Assembly (NCBI RefSeq): GCF_002024505.1
Contig: NZ_CP019402.1
Span: forward strand, 372,001-436,000
Direction: 5' to 3'
DNA length: 64,000 nucleotides
From: Plantibacter flavus
GTDB lineage: Bacteria > Actinomycetota > Actinomycetes > Actinomycetales > Microbacteriaceae
How positions within the stretch are numbered: the stretch's first letter is position 1; every line of letters starts with the position of its first letter. Made by a program: the position numbers and the translations under genes. Below the pieces are notes generated by a model, which had not been told where the DNA came from, searched no databases, and saw only the letters and a list, made by a program, of their open reading frames with translations. Positions 49,358 through 57,774 of the stretch are shown one piece after another.

Positions 49358-50146
49358 ATGTTCTCCCATCAACGAATCGCGGGCCGGATCATCAGCCAAG
49401 GACTGGTCATCATCGCGTTGGCGCTGCTCATCGCGCCGCTCGTGATGATCGTAGTCACGTCAGTTCAGGGCCAGGGGCTGGACAACTATTTGGTCGTCGT
49501 CTCCACGACACCATTCCTGAGATTCCTGCTCAACAGCGTCATCGTGAGCGTGAGCACTGTCGTTCTCGTACTCGTGTGCTCCATCGCGACCGCCTATGCT
49601 GTCGCCACACTCCGGCCACGTGGTTCGAGTGTTGCGATGGTGCTCATCCTCGGCGGCATGACACTCCCCGGAATCGCACTCGTGGTGCCGTTGTTTTACG
49701 CGGCCCAGTTACTCGGGTTCTTGAACACCTACTGGGCCGTGATCGTACCGCTGACCGCGATCTCGATTCCGTTTGGGGCGCTGGTCGCCACCAATTACGT
49801 GCGCGGACTACCCGTAGAACTGTATGAGGCAGCTCGTGTCGACGGAGCCAGTAACTGGACCTACTTCGTGCGCATCCTGATCCCGCTGGCCCGTCCCATT
49901 CTCGCTGTGGTGGCGATCTTCACGTTTCTGAGCGCCTGGAACGAGTACCTCCTCCCGCTCATCCTCGTGCAGAACACCGACCTGCAGGTTCTCACGCAGG
50001 TGCCCACCTATTTCCAGAGTCAGCGGCTCGTGGACACTCCCAAGATCTTTGCCGCGAGCGTGCTCATCAGCCTGCCCGTTGTACTCGCCTACGTCCTCAT
50101 GCAGCGGCTGTTCCGGCAAGGCATGTCCGCCGGCGCCCTGAAATAA
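49358..50146 (+). CDS. Sugar ABC permease, MalG/UgpE-type
   Basis: 262 aa from the ATG at 49358; AGGAAGG lies 10 bases upstream. Six membrane helices, EAA loop LYEAARVDGASNWTYFVRIL and the C-terminal AWNEYLLPLILVQN typical of MalG partners. No ATPase gene is present in the island, so the pair probably uses a shared MsiK-type ATPase encoded elsewhere, as is common for sugar importers in Actinobacteria. Confidence 0.95.
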   Translation: MFSHQRIAGRIISQGLVIIALALLIAPLVMIVVTSVQGQGLDNYLVVVSTTPFLRFLLNSVIVSVSTVVLVLVCSIATAYAVATLRPRGSSVAMVLILGGMTLPGIALVVPLFYAAQLLGFLNTYWAVIVPLTAISIPFGALVATNYVRGLPVELYEAARVDGASNWTYFVRILIPLARPILAVVAIFTFLSAWNEYLLPLILVQNTDLQVLTQVPTYFQSQRLVDTPKIFAASVLISLPVVLAYVLMQRLFRQGMSAGALK

Positions 50147-50167
50147 GCCCTCGACCAGGAGAATCCC

Positions 50168-51331
50168 TTGACACGTCCGAAAGTTCTCGCTTACTACTTC
50201 CCCAATTGGCATGCGGACCCGCGTAACATCGCATGGTTCGGAGACGGTTGGGACGAATGGAAGCTGCTGGACGCCGCCCAGCCGCGCTTCCCTGGGCACC
50301 GCCAGCCGCGCATTCCTCTGGCGGGGAGGACGGACGGGGCCAATCCCGCCGTCGCGGAGGCGGAGATAGACATCGCTGCCGACCACGGCGTCGATGGGTT
50401 CCTTGTCGACTACTACTGGTACGACGACGGCCCCTATCTCTCTGGCGAGCTGGACAACGGCCTCCTCCAGGCCCGTAATCGAGACCGCGTCGACTTCGCA
50501 CTGATGTGGGCCAATCACGAACTGGTCGACATCTTCCCGTACTCCTCGACCGACCGGAGCCGGGCGCCTCAGTTGAAGAACGGCGCCGTCGACCGAGCCG
50601 CCTTCGAACGCATGGTGGACCACATCATCGAGAAGTACTTCGTACAGTCGAACTACCTCACTGTCGACGGCCGGCCCTGGTTCTCTCTCTACGAGATCGG
50701 CAACTTCATCGCTGGATTGGGCGGCGTCTCGGACGCCGCCGACGCGCTCGGATGGTTCCGTGATCGCGTCGTCGCCGCCGGGTTCCCCGGTCTCCATCTC
50801 GACGCCGTGGTCTGGGGGTTCGGCGTTCTCCCCACCGCGATCACCGTGCAGGACCCCGCAACGCTCATCAGCCAACTCGGATTCGACAGCGCGACCTCTT
50901 ACGTCTGGGTGCACCATGCGGACATGGCCGCTCAAGGTTTCCCGGAGGGTGACCCCGCAGAACTCGCCGAGCTTGCGTTCGACGACTACGAACGGCTCGC
51001 GGCAGAACTGCCGGTGCCGTTTCACCCCAACGTCACCGTCGGCTGGGACTCCACCCCACGCATCTCGGCCGATGTCGAATTTCGCGGCGGCACATACCCC
51101 TTCTTCCCGGTCTTCGACCAGGATCCCACCCAGTTCGCCGCAGCCCTCAAACGAGCCCACGAGTTCATCGCGCGACACCCTAACGATCATCCAATGATCA
51201 CCATCAACGCCTGGAACGAATGGACGGAAGGCTCCGCTCTCCTCCCCGACACCACACACGGGATGGCCTTCCTCTCGGCCGTACGCACGGAATTCGGCAT
51301 CGATGCCGGTCAAGAAAGCCGCGTGCGATGA
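50168..51331 (+). CDS. Glycoside hydrolase family 99-like / WbsX-type protein
   Basis: 387 aa from a TTG with AGGAGA 5 bases upstream. No signal peptide. GH99-like TIM-barrel features: VLAYYFPNWHADP at the N-terminus, GVDGFLVDYYWYDDG in the middle, and ITINAWNEWTEGSALLPDT near the end, the last being the WNEW-EG motif of the WbsX/GH99-like group. Such enzymes act on mannose-containing or related glycans, either as endo-glycosidases or in sugar transfer. Placed after the importer, it probably processes the transported oligosaccharide inside the cell. Stop overlaps the next start (ATGA). Confidence 0.85.
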   Translation: MTRPKVLAYYFPNWHADPRNIAWFGDGWDEWKLLDAAQPRFPGHRQPRIPLAGRTDGANPAVAEAEIDIAADHGVDGFLVDYYWYDDGPYLSGELDNGLLQARNRDRVDFALMWANHELVDIFPYSSTDRSRAPQLKNGAVDRAAFERMVDHIIEKYFVQSNYLTVDGRPWFSLYEIGNFIAGLGGVSDAADALGWFRDRVVAAGFPGLHLDAVVWGFGVLPTAITVQDPATLISQLGFDSATSYVWVHHADMAAQGFPEGDPAELAELAFDDYERLAAELPVPFHPNVTVGWDSTPRISADVEFRGGTYPFFPVFDQDPTQFAAALKRAHEFIARHPNDHPMITINAWNEWTEGSALLPDTTHGMAFLSAVRTEFGIDAGQESRVR

Positions 51332-52926
51332 ACCGAGTCGAGCAATGGACCCGTCACGAGGTGCAACTGACGAGCACGCAGGAGTACGCCCACCCCGACA
51401 CAGATGTCAGCATCACGGCCCATTTTCGGGGACCGAGCGGCCAAGTCATCGAGCTTCCCGGCTTCTGGGATGGAGGAGACGCCTTCGCCGTTCGCTTCGC
51501 TCCCACCGAGACAGGCCGCTGGACCTACACGGTTACGGCGAGCGATGAGACCAACGCCGGTCTGCACCGCGTGACGGGCGAACTCGACGCTGTTCCCTAC
51601 ACGGGCGACCACGCCATCTACCGCCATGGGTTCATCCGCGAATCCGACGACCGTCGAGCATTCGTCTACGCCGACGGAACCCCGTTCTTCTGGCTCGGTA
51701 ACACCCACTGGCAAGCGGCCAACTACGAACGCCTTGACACCAGCAACAATCCTTACGCGGCGGGCACCAGTCAGTTTCATTCCGTAGTGGACAGTGATCA
51801 GGCGCGCGGCTTTACCGTCTATCAGACCTATCCGGACGCCGCCGTCAACGACGGTGGCGGAAACGTTCCGGTCGTCAACTGGTGGGCTGCGGAGTACACC
51901 CATCTCGACCCGGACGCATTCCGCGATCAATTCGACGTCATGATGGACTACATCGCGGACCAAGGCATCGTCATCGCCCTGGGCCTCGGTGTCCACACTC
52001 AGAGCGGCCAGATCGGCCCCGTGGCGATGACCCATTTCACCCGCTACGTCCTCGCTCGGTACGCAGCCCACCCCATTATCTGGATCACTGGGCAAGAGGT
52101 CGATATCGAAGATGAAACGGCAAAACTGTCGACATGGCAGGCCGTTGCCGAGACGATCGCAGCCAACGACGGCTACCACCGCCCGCTCGGAGCGCACATG
52201 TGGGCGATCGGAGAGCCCAAGGTGTTCGGTGACCAGCCCTGGCACACCTGGTACCCCACGCAGGGTGGCCACGACTCCATACGCACGCAAGAGCACTACC
52301 GCTCGTACTGGGACGAGAGACCCACGAAGCCCTTCCTCGAGACAGAAGCGAACTATGAGGACATCTGGGCAGTCACGGTCGACGACACCCGTCACTCCGC
52401 CTGGAAGGCTCTCCAATGTGGAAGTTATGGCTACACCTACGGGGTCGCCGGGGTGTGGGCCATCAAGTGGGACTATGACGTTCCTGGGTGGGACGACTTC
52501 CAGAACGGAATCCCGTGGTTCGACGGGATCCGCAAACCAGGCGGGGACCAGATGGGCATACTCCGCCGCTTCTACGAGACGCTAGGGGATTGGCAGCGCC
52601 TCCTGCCCCGGTATGGGGACCACACCTTCGGGACCTTCGCACATCCTGAGGAATCCGTCCTCTCCAGCGACGGGAACTCGCGCTACGTCGTCTACTTCTA
52701 CCAAGACGACCTCGCCACGGGCAGCCTTCATGGACTCGGCGAAGTACCCTACCTCGCCCGGTGGTTCGACCCCGCAACCGGCGAATGGACAACCATACCC
52801 GGCGATGTCGACGCACCCGCTGGTACATGGGCGATCCCCGACAAGCCCGATCGTCACGATTGGGTCTTAGTCGTGGAGGCCGCAGATATGAGTAGAAGAC
52901 GACTCCCGGAGCGGAGGAACAGCTAG
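51328..52926 (+). CDS. DUF5060/DUF4038 glycosidase-like protein (apiosidase-type)
   Basis: 532 aa from the ATG at 51328. Residues about 8-95 are a beta-sandwich of the DUF5060 type (GFWDGGDAFAVRFAPTETGR), followed by a TIM-barrel DUF4038 domain opening with FVYADGTPFFWLGNTHWQAA. The barrel carries HPIIWITGQEVDIEDE (Glu near 255, likely acid/base) and PFLETEANYEDIWAV (Glu near 340, likely nucleophile). The family includes apiosidases and other plant-glycan glycosidases. No signal peptide. Co-translated with the GH99-like gene, last gene of the island operon. Its TAG is followed in the same frame by a lysS fragment. Confidence 0.85.
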   Translation: MNRVEQWTRHEVQLTSTQEYAHPDTDVSITAHFRGPSGQVIELPGFWDGGDAFAVRFAPTETGRWTYTVTASDETNAGLHRVTGELDAVPYTGDHAIYRHGFIRESDDRRAFVYADGTPFFWLGNTHWQAANYERLDTSNNPYAAGTSQFHSVVDSDQARGFTVYQTYPDAAVNDGGGNVPVVNWWAAEYTHLDPDAFRDQFDVMMDYIADQGIVIALGLGVHTQSGQIGPVAMTHFTRYVLARYAAHPIIWITGQEVDIEDETAKLSTWQAVAETIAANDGYHRPLGAHMWAIGEPKVFGDQPWHTWYPTQGGHDSIRTQEHYRSYWDERPTKPFLETEANYEDIWAVTVDDTRHSAWKALQCGSYGYTYGVAGVWAIKWDYDVPGWDDFQNGIPWFDGIRKPGGDQMGILRRFYETLGDWQRLLPRYGDHTFGTFAHPEESVLSSDGNSRYVVYFYQDDLATGSLHGLGEVPYLARWFDPATGEWTTIPGDVDAPAGTWAIPDKPDRHDWVLVVEAADMSRRRLPERRNS

Positions 52927-53043
52927 GAGACCTCGTCCAACAAGATGTTCGAGATCGGCCGGAACTTCCGCGATGGAGGCATCGACGCGACCCGCAATCC
53001 CGAGTTCACGGCGGTGCAGGACTATCGCGCCTACGCCGACTAA
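52927..53043 (+). pseudogene. Lysyl-tRNA synthetase (lysS) remnant
   Basis: In the frame that starts directly after the preceding TAG, 38 codons read [20 protein letters not shown] then [14 protein letters not shown] and a TAA. This is the motif 2 region of class II lysyl-tRNA synthetases ([18 protein letters not shown], YxAYAD), with mutations at conserved places (DGG for NEG, R for H). The rest of the gene is missing on both sides. It looks like scar DNA at the edge of the carbohydrate island. Confidence 0.8.
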
Positions 53044-53100
53044 ACCGAGATGGGACATCTCGCGCAGCGATTCATCACGCGCATATCGGTGTGCATAGAA

Positions 53101-53196
53101 GATCAGCACTGGCCGTCCTCGCAGTCCACCGGCTTCGACGAGCCGGTGCGCCTCGGCGACGTCCTCGAGCGGCGGCACACGCGTTCTGTGATCGCG
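53101..53196 (-). pseudogene. Remnant of a quinone oxidoreductase / MDR C-terminus
   Basis: The minus strand reads RVPPLEDVAEAHRLVEAGG then LRGRPVLI, matching the C-terminal helix-strand end of NADPH:quinone oxidoreductases (PLxEVAEAHRLLExGxxRGKxVL). No start, Rossmann fold or zinc residues remain nearby. It lies next to the lysS fragment on the opposite strand, so 52927-53230 contains only gene debris. Confidence 0.6.
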
Positions 53197-53232
53197 GTCG
53201 GGTGCACGCTGACGACGCTTTCAGCGACAGGT

Positions 53233-53727
53233 TCAGCTCGCGGGCACTCCGAGCGCCGCGCGGAGCTGCGCTTTCGCTCTCGCGTATCGGGTGCGCGCAG
53301 TCGAGTCGGCGATGCCGAGCAGTCCAGCGGCCTGCACGATCGTCAAACGCTCCCAGTGGATCAGCCGCACCAGTTCACCCAGGTCAGGGTCCAAACGGCC
53401 GATCGCATCTCGGATCTCCGCACCGTCATCGGCGGCCGGCGCGACGACGGGCATCAGCGCATCACCGCGGATGCGGTCGGCCAACGCCCATCGGCGGCGC
53501 TGCCCGCGAGAGTGGTTCAGCAGTGCGGTGCGGGCGATGCCGAAGAGCCACATACGTGCCTGCTCCGCGTCGAGGGGAAGGTCGTCGACGCGGCGCCATG
53601 CGACGACCATCGTCTCTCCGATGAGGTCAGAGGCCTCATCGAACCCGACGCGTCGTTGCAGATAAGCGAGCAGGTCCGCCGACGACTCGCTCAGCGCGGT
53701 GGTGATGCGGACGTGCGCTCGCTTCAC
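53233..53727 (-). CDS. ECF-type sigma-70 family RNA polymerase sigma factor
   Basis: 164 aa. Region 2: DLIGETMVVAWRRVDDLPLDAEQARMWLFGIAR, with the DEA/W pattern of -10 recognition; region 4: LDPDLGELVRLIHWERLTIVQAAGLLGIADSTARTRYARAKAQL. No extra C-terminal domain. Its ATG overlaps the stop of the upstream membrane protein (ATGA), so sigma and probable anti-sigma are made together. Cognate signal unknown. Confidence 0.92.
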   Translation of the reverse strand: MKRAHVRITTALSESSADLLAYLQRRVGFDEASDLIGETMVVAWRRVDDLPLDAEQARMWLFGIARTALLNHSRGQRRRWALADRIRGDALMPVVAPAADDGAEIRDAIGRLDPDLGELVRLIHWERLTIVQAAGLLGIADSTARTRYARAKAQLRAALGVPAS

Positions 53728-54383
53728 GAACCGGACCCGAAGGAGTAGGGCGCGTTGTCCTCGTCGAAGCAGTTGATCTGACCGTTCCGCTCACTCCCGT
53801 TCATGCGGGGATCGCCGCCGGAGATACCGTGTGCGTTCAGCTCATCCCACTCCGCGTCGTTCACGGCCGCATCCCATGCGGTCCACTGACGCGCCCATTC
53901 CCGGTTCGTCGCTTCCCCCGGAGGCAACGTCTCGAGCGTCTCACCCGGCTGCAACTCAAGCCCGTCGACCTCGTCCAGCTTCTCAGGGACGATCGCCTCC
54001 ACGGCGGTACGCACATCCGCCGAGCGATACCAATCCCGCAGGATCCGGTTCACTTCGGCCACGTAGCCAGGATCCGCGCCCCCCGTGTACTCGGAGAACC
54101 GTAGCTCGCACGAAAACCCGACATCCATGGTGAAGGTCACGGCACCGATCGGTTCCTGCGCCCACGGCGCCCAGGAGAACTGGCCGGTGGCAGCTGCGAG
54201 ACTCGCTCCGCTCGTCGCGAGGACCGCCGCAAGTCCCGCTGTGATCAGGACCTTCGGACGGAATACGCGGGGAGTGTGGCGGCGGGCATCCGCAGCCATC
54301 GCGTCAAGGTCCGCTTGCGCAGCCGGGCGAGCCGGTAGCGCGGACCGATCAAGGAGTTCATCGAACGCTTCCCTGGTCATCAT
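53724..54383 (-). CDS. Single-pass membrane protein, probable anti-sigma partner
   Basis: 219 aa. Cytoplasmic N-terminus of about 42 residues (REAFDELLDRSALPARPAAQ, DLDAMAADARRHTPRVFRP), one membrane helix (VLITAGLAAVLATSGASLAA) and an extracytoplasmic acidic domain with two Cys (GFSCELRF, INCFDEDN). No ZAS zinc motif is visible. Topology and overlap with an ECF sigma gene suggest an anti-sigma factor or signal sensor; this is inference. The order is reversed from the usual sigma-then-anti-sigma. Confidence 0.65.
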   Translation of the reverse strand: MMTREAFDELLDRSALPARPAAQADLDAMAADARRHTPRVFRPKVLITAGLAAVLATSGASLAAATGQFSWAPWAQEPIGAVTFTMDVGFSCELRFSEYTGGADPGYVAEVNRILRDWYRSADVRTAVEAIVPEKLDEVDGLELQPGETLETLPPGEATNREWARQWTAWDAAVNDAEWDELNAHGISGGDPRMNGSERNGQINCFDEDNAPYSFGSGS

Positions 54384-54539
54384 GCCTCCATCGTCAGGGT
54401 CATCTCACCCCTACATGTCCAGCACCGGACCATCCGTCCGCCCCGAGTCGAATCTGTGCGGCGCAGCATCCCGGACGAGGAGGCTGCGCCGATGCTCGAA
54501 CCCAGCAGTCGAGCCCACTCTCCTCTGCCCCCAGCGACG

Positions 54540-55154
54540 TCACTCGTCGAGGTAAAGGATGTCCAGGTCACCACGATGCGACAGCGCCCCGAGGTGCGCG
54601 GATGCCGACCGTGAGACCACCAGGGTCTGCAGCTCCGCCAGTGCCTCCAGTGGCCGGTAGTCCTCGATCGGGGCGCCGGCCACCCCGACGGTGACCAGGC
54701 CCGTGAGGACACGGATCGGGTCGAGATCGGCGACGTTCGTCCCGTTCAACCACAGCTTCTCGAGTCGGCGGAGCGGTCGGAGTGGCTCGATGTCGACGAC
54801 CGGCGTATCGCCGAGCTCGAGCACCGTGAGTGCCTGCAGCCCCGACAGTGGGCGGAGATCGGTCACGCGCGTCTCGCTCAGCCACAGCTCTTCGAGGTCC
54901 CGAAGGCCTGCGAGTGGACGGAGATCGACGACATCCGTGCCTTCCAGCCCGAGTCGTCGGAGTCCGTGGAAGCGCTCGATGCCATCCAGCACCGTCACCT
55001 CATCGACGACGATCTCGCTCAAGCCCTCCGAGCCCGCGCCGTGCGGCAACCCGCGCAGATGCTCCCGCACGGCAGCCCGCAGCCCCACGTCCCGCAACGA
55101 TTCGACCGCATCCACCCGATGATCCTCTCGCACCCACCGGCGAACACCAGGCAA
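54540..55154 (-). CDS. Leucine-rich-repeat protein (internalin-like repeats)
   Basis: 204 aa from a TTG at 55154 (a GTG at 55133 is equally possible). About six repeats of 21-22 residues with the pattern LxxLxLxxTxVxDLxPLxxLxx: LRRLGLEGTDVVDLRPLAGL, LEELWLSETRVTDLRPLSGL, LTVLELGDTPVVDIEPLRPL, LEKLWLNGTNVADLDPIRVL. No signal peptide or membrane anchor, so it is probably cytoplasmic and meant for protein binding. Partner unknown. Nothing evident in the 156 bp to the sigma operon. Confidence 0.8.
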   Translation of the reverse strand: MPGVRRWVREDHRVDAVESLRDVGLRAAVREHLRGLPHGAGSEGLSEIVVDEVTVLDGIERFHGLRRLGLEGTDVVDLRPLAGLRDLEELWLSETRVTDLRPLSGLQALTVLELGDTPVVDIEPLRPLRRLEKLWLNGTNVADLDPIRVLTGLVTVGVAGAPIEDYRPLEALAELQTLVVSRSASAHLGALSHRGDLDILYLDE

Positions 55155-55169
55155 GCCCGGAAGGCCGGT

Positions 55170-55610
55170 TCACTCCGAGCGCTCGAGCGTGCCGATCTCC
55201 GTGCCGCTCCCGTCGAGGACGACGAGTTCCGTGTCAGTCCAGGTGCCGGACGCTCCGCCCGACAACCAGGTGTCGACTCCCTCGCAGGCCATCCGCGTGG
55301 ACACCAGCGGCGCGAACTCGACCGTTCCGCCGTCGGCCGTCCACGAGCCCATCAGTCGGTTGCACCCGTCGGTCCCCGTCACCGTGCCGTCCTCCGCGAA
55401 CACCAGCGACGGGGTGTTCTGTGCGTCGGCGTCTCCCCAGACGCCGACCACGCCGACCGCGTCGCCGGACTCGCCGGACGCAGTGGTCGAGGGGTCGGCG
55501 CCGCTTTCGGCCCCGGAGGCGCATCCCGCGAGGGCGAGCGCGAGCACTGCTGCACCGATGACGCCGAGGCCCGCGGTGCGCCCCCGCTTCGATCCACCAG
55601 CTGTGAACAT
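55170..55610 (-). CDS. META-domain lipoprotein (HslJ-like)
   Basis: 146 aa from the ATG at 55610, favoured because GGAGGGG is 6-8 bases upstream; an ATG at 55616 touches that site. Signal TAGLGVIGAAVLALALAGC with lipobox LAGC. META domain: FAEDGTVTGTDGCNRLMGSW then VSTRMACEGVDTW, matching the G-x-GCNR and sTrmaC strands of HslJ/META proteins. Function unclear; some members respond to heat or antibiotic stress. Confidence 0.85.
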   Translation of the reverse strand: MFTAGGSKRGRTAGLGVIGAAVLALALAGCASGAESGADPSTTASGESGDAVGVVGVWGDADAQNTPSLVFAEDGTVTGTDGCNRLMGSWTADGGTVEFAPLVSTRMACEGVDTWLSGGASGTWTDTELVVLDGSGTEIGTLERSE

Positions 55611-55700
55611 GTCCATCCCCTCCGGAGGCCGCCCGGCCGCGACTGGCTCGATGCTAGCGCGAGTCCGAGCCACGGCTCATCGGTCTATGGTGGCCGCTGC

Positions 55701-56609
55701 TCAAGGAGCTGCGATCGCCTGCGCGGTCCCCGTCACGGTGATGCCGCCCGTGGTGGGGACGTCGACCGTCAGCAGACTGGGTGCGCCGACGTGATGGCCC
55801 TGCCGGATGACGACCTGCGCAGGCGGGGTGACCAGGCCGAGTGCGCGCAGATAACCGCCGAGTGAGGCCGCGGCGGAGCCGGTCGCCGGGTCCTCGGTGA
55901 TGTCTCCGACGGGGAAGAGGTTGCGGGCTTCGACGAGTAGGCGCCCGGCGTCGTCGAGACCGTGGCCGTGCACCACGGTCACCGTTCCGGCCCAGCCCTG
56001 CTCGTCCATCAGTCGGCGCAGCGCGGCCGGATCGAAGGTGAAGGCGTCGAAGGCGTCCTGGTCTCTGACGGCGACGACCGGGTGCCGGTTGCCGGCGAAC
56101 GATTCACGCAGCGGCCACCGCTCGTCGAGGTCGGAACGCTCGAGCCCGAGGAGCGACAGCAGCCGATCGGTGATCTCGGCGTCGAGCTCACGCAGGGTGG
56201 GCTCGACACTCGTGAACGACGCGGTGATCGAGCCGGTGCCGCCGGTCGTGTCGGCGTCTGCGTCGGAGGCCGTCTCGATGACGAGCGGCCCGACGTTCGT
56301 CTCCAGAGTGAACCGCCCGACGCCACGCCGTTCCGCGAGGGCGACCGCGGTCGCGATGGTCGCGTGACCGCAGAACGGCACCTCGGCGCCGGGGGAGAAG
56401 TAGCGCATCCGCACGTGCCGGTCGTCACCGTCGACACCGGGATCGACGACGAAGGCCGTCTCCGGGTAGGCGACCTCGGTGGCGATCGCCTGCATCTCGG
56501 CCTCGGTGAGCGTCGAGGCGTCGAGCACGACCCCCGCGGGATTGCCGCCGCCGGCCTCGGCGGCAAAGGCCGTGAGGCGGAGGATCTCGGGCGGTCCGGC
56601 GTTCGACAT
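55701..56609 (-). CDS. PhzF-family isomerase
   Basis: 302 aa. All family motifs are present: GGGNPAGVVL near residue 20, the catalytic Glu in VAYPETAFVVD (about 50), CGHATIATAVALAERR (about 80) and EDPATGSAAASLGGYL near 240. PhzF-like proteins isomerise small acids; the real substrate is unknown, and no phenazine genes are nearby. Divergent from the mannanase with 157 bp between. Confidence 0.93.
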   Translation of the reverse strand: MSNAGPPEILRLTAFAAEAGGGNPAGVVLDASTLTEAEMQAIATEVAYPETAFVVDPGVDGDDRHVRMRYFSPGAEVPFCGHATIATAVALAERRGVGRFTLETNVGPLVIETASDADADTTGGTGSITASFTSVEPTLRELDAEITDRLLSLLGLERSDLDERWPLRESFAGNRHPVVAVRDQDAFDAFTFDPAALRRLMDEQGWAGTVTVVHGHGLDDAGRLLVEARNLFPVGDITEDPATGSAAASLGGYLRALGLVTPPAQVVIRQGHHVGAPSLLTVDVPTTGGITVTGTAQAIAAP

Positions 56610-56766
56610 CCGTCGATGCTACCGCTCCTCGCCAGGCCCCGCCCGGAGCCGCCGCCATCGCGATGAGTTTAAGCAGTAATTTATGAAAGTCCTTGACGGC
56701 ACCCCACCCCTACCGCGATCCTGGGGTCGCCGCCCTCCGACGACGCAGGGCGGAAAGGAGATGGAC

Positions 56767-57774
56767 ATGACATCGCACACCCGGAGGACGCGCATCGCAC
56801 TGGGCGCCGCGCTCGTCCTCGGCCTCGTCGGCTCCGCCGTCGCGCAACCGGTGGACGCCGAGGCGTTCCCCGCGAAGAACAAGGCCACGGTGATCCAGCA
56901 CCTCAAAACGATCGCCGGGACGAACATCGTGTCGGGCCAGCACAACAAGGAACCGGCGAGCCTGCCGGGCCAGTACACCCAGCAGGTGAAGGACATCACC
57001 GGGCAGTATCCCGGGCTCTGGGGCGGTGACCTCATGTTCCGCGGGCAGGACGCCGCGAACCGACAGCGGGTGATCGACCAGGCGAAGACGGAGTGGGCGA
57101 ACGGCTCGCTCGTCGCCCTCACCTGGCACGCCTGCTCACCGACCGGACCCTCCACCTGCGAGTTCGACGGCGGGGTGAAGACCCAGATCTCGAACGCCCA
57201 GTTCACGCAGATCGTGACGGGAGGCACCGCGCTCAACACGACCTGGCGACAGCGGATGGCCGAGGTGGTGCCGTACCTGCGGCAGCTCAAGGACGCCGGG
57301 ATACCCGTCCTCTTCCGACCGTTCCACGAGATGAACGAGACCTGGAACTGGTGGGGTGGCCGCTCCGGCGCGAACGGTGGCGCGAAGATCTTCCAGCAGA
57401 TGCGCGACTACTTCGACGCCCAGGGCCTCGACAACCTCATCTGGGTCTGGAACGTCCAGGACAACCCGCAGGGCGGGTGGTCGGGCTACTACCCCGGGAA
57501 CTCCTACGTCGACGTCGTCTCGCTCGACGTCTGGTACAAGAACTACCCGAGCACCGCCGACTACCAGCAGCTGCAGTCGATCGCCGGGACGAAGCCGATC
57601 GCCATCGCGGAGATGGGCAAGGTGCCCGACGCCAACCTCCTGCAGTCCCAGACGCGCTGGTCGTACTTCATGATCTGGTCCGAGCAGCTGCGCGGCAACA
57701 ACTCGAACACCGAGATCCAGAACACCTACTTCCACCCGAGGGTGCTCAACCAGGATGAGGTGGTGCTGCCCTAG
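56767..57774 (+). CDS. Secreted GH26 beta-mannanase
   Basis: 335 aa from the ATG at 56767 (AAGGAG 6 bases upstream; ATG 56761 touches it). Signal TRIALGAALVLGLVGSAVAQ, then PVDAEA cleavage near residue 32. GH26 TIM barrel: HNKEPASLPGQYTQQ, GGDLMFRGQD, acid/base Glu in LFRPFHEMNETWNWWGGRSG (about residue 190), nucleophile Glu in PIAIAEMGKVPDANL (about 285). Cuts beta-1,4-mannan outside the cell. No carbohydrate-binding module. Its stop shares CTAG with the convergent alpha-galactosidase. An AT-rich stretch at 56665-56691 is the likely promoter. Confidence 0.92.
   Translation: MTSHTRRTRIALGAALVLGLVGSAVAQPVDAEAFPAKNKATVIQHLKTIAGTNIVSGQHNKEPASLPGQYTQQVKDITGQYPGLWGGDLMFRGQDAANRQRVIDQAKTEWANGSLVALTWHACSPTGPSTCEFDGGVKTQISNAQFTQIVTGGTALNTTWRQRMAEVVPYLRQLKDAGIPVLFRPFHEMNETWNWWGGRSGANGGAKIFQQMRDYFDAQGLDNLIWVWNVQDNPQGGWSGYYPGNSYVDVVSLDVWYKNYPSTADYQQLQSIAGTKPIAIAEMGKVPDANLLQSQTRWSYFMIWSEQLRGNNSNTEIQNTYFHPRVLNQDEVVLP

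Noticed and set aside
53833..54104. Short open frames on the plus strand opposite the anti-sigma-like gene
   Set aside because: They are Arg/Pro-rich shadows with no start signals or family features.
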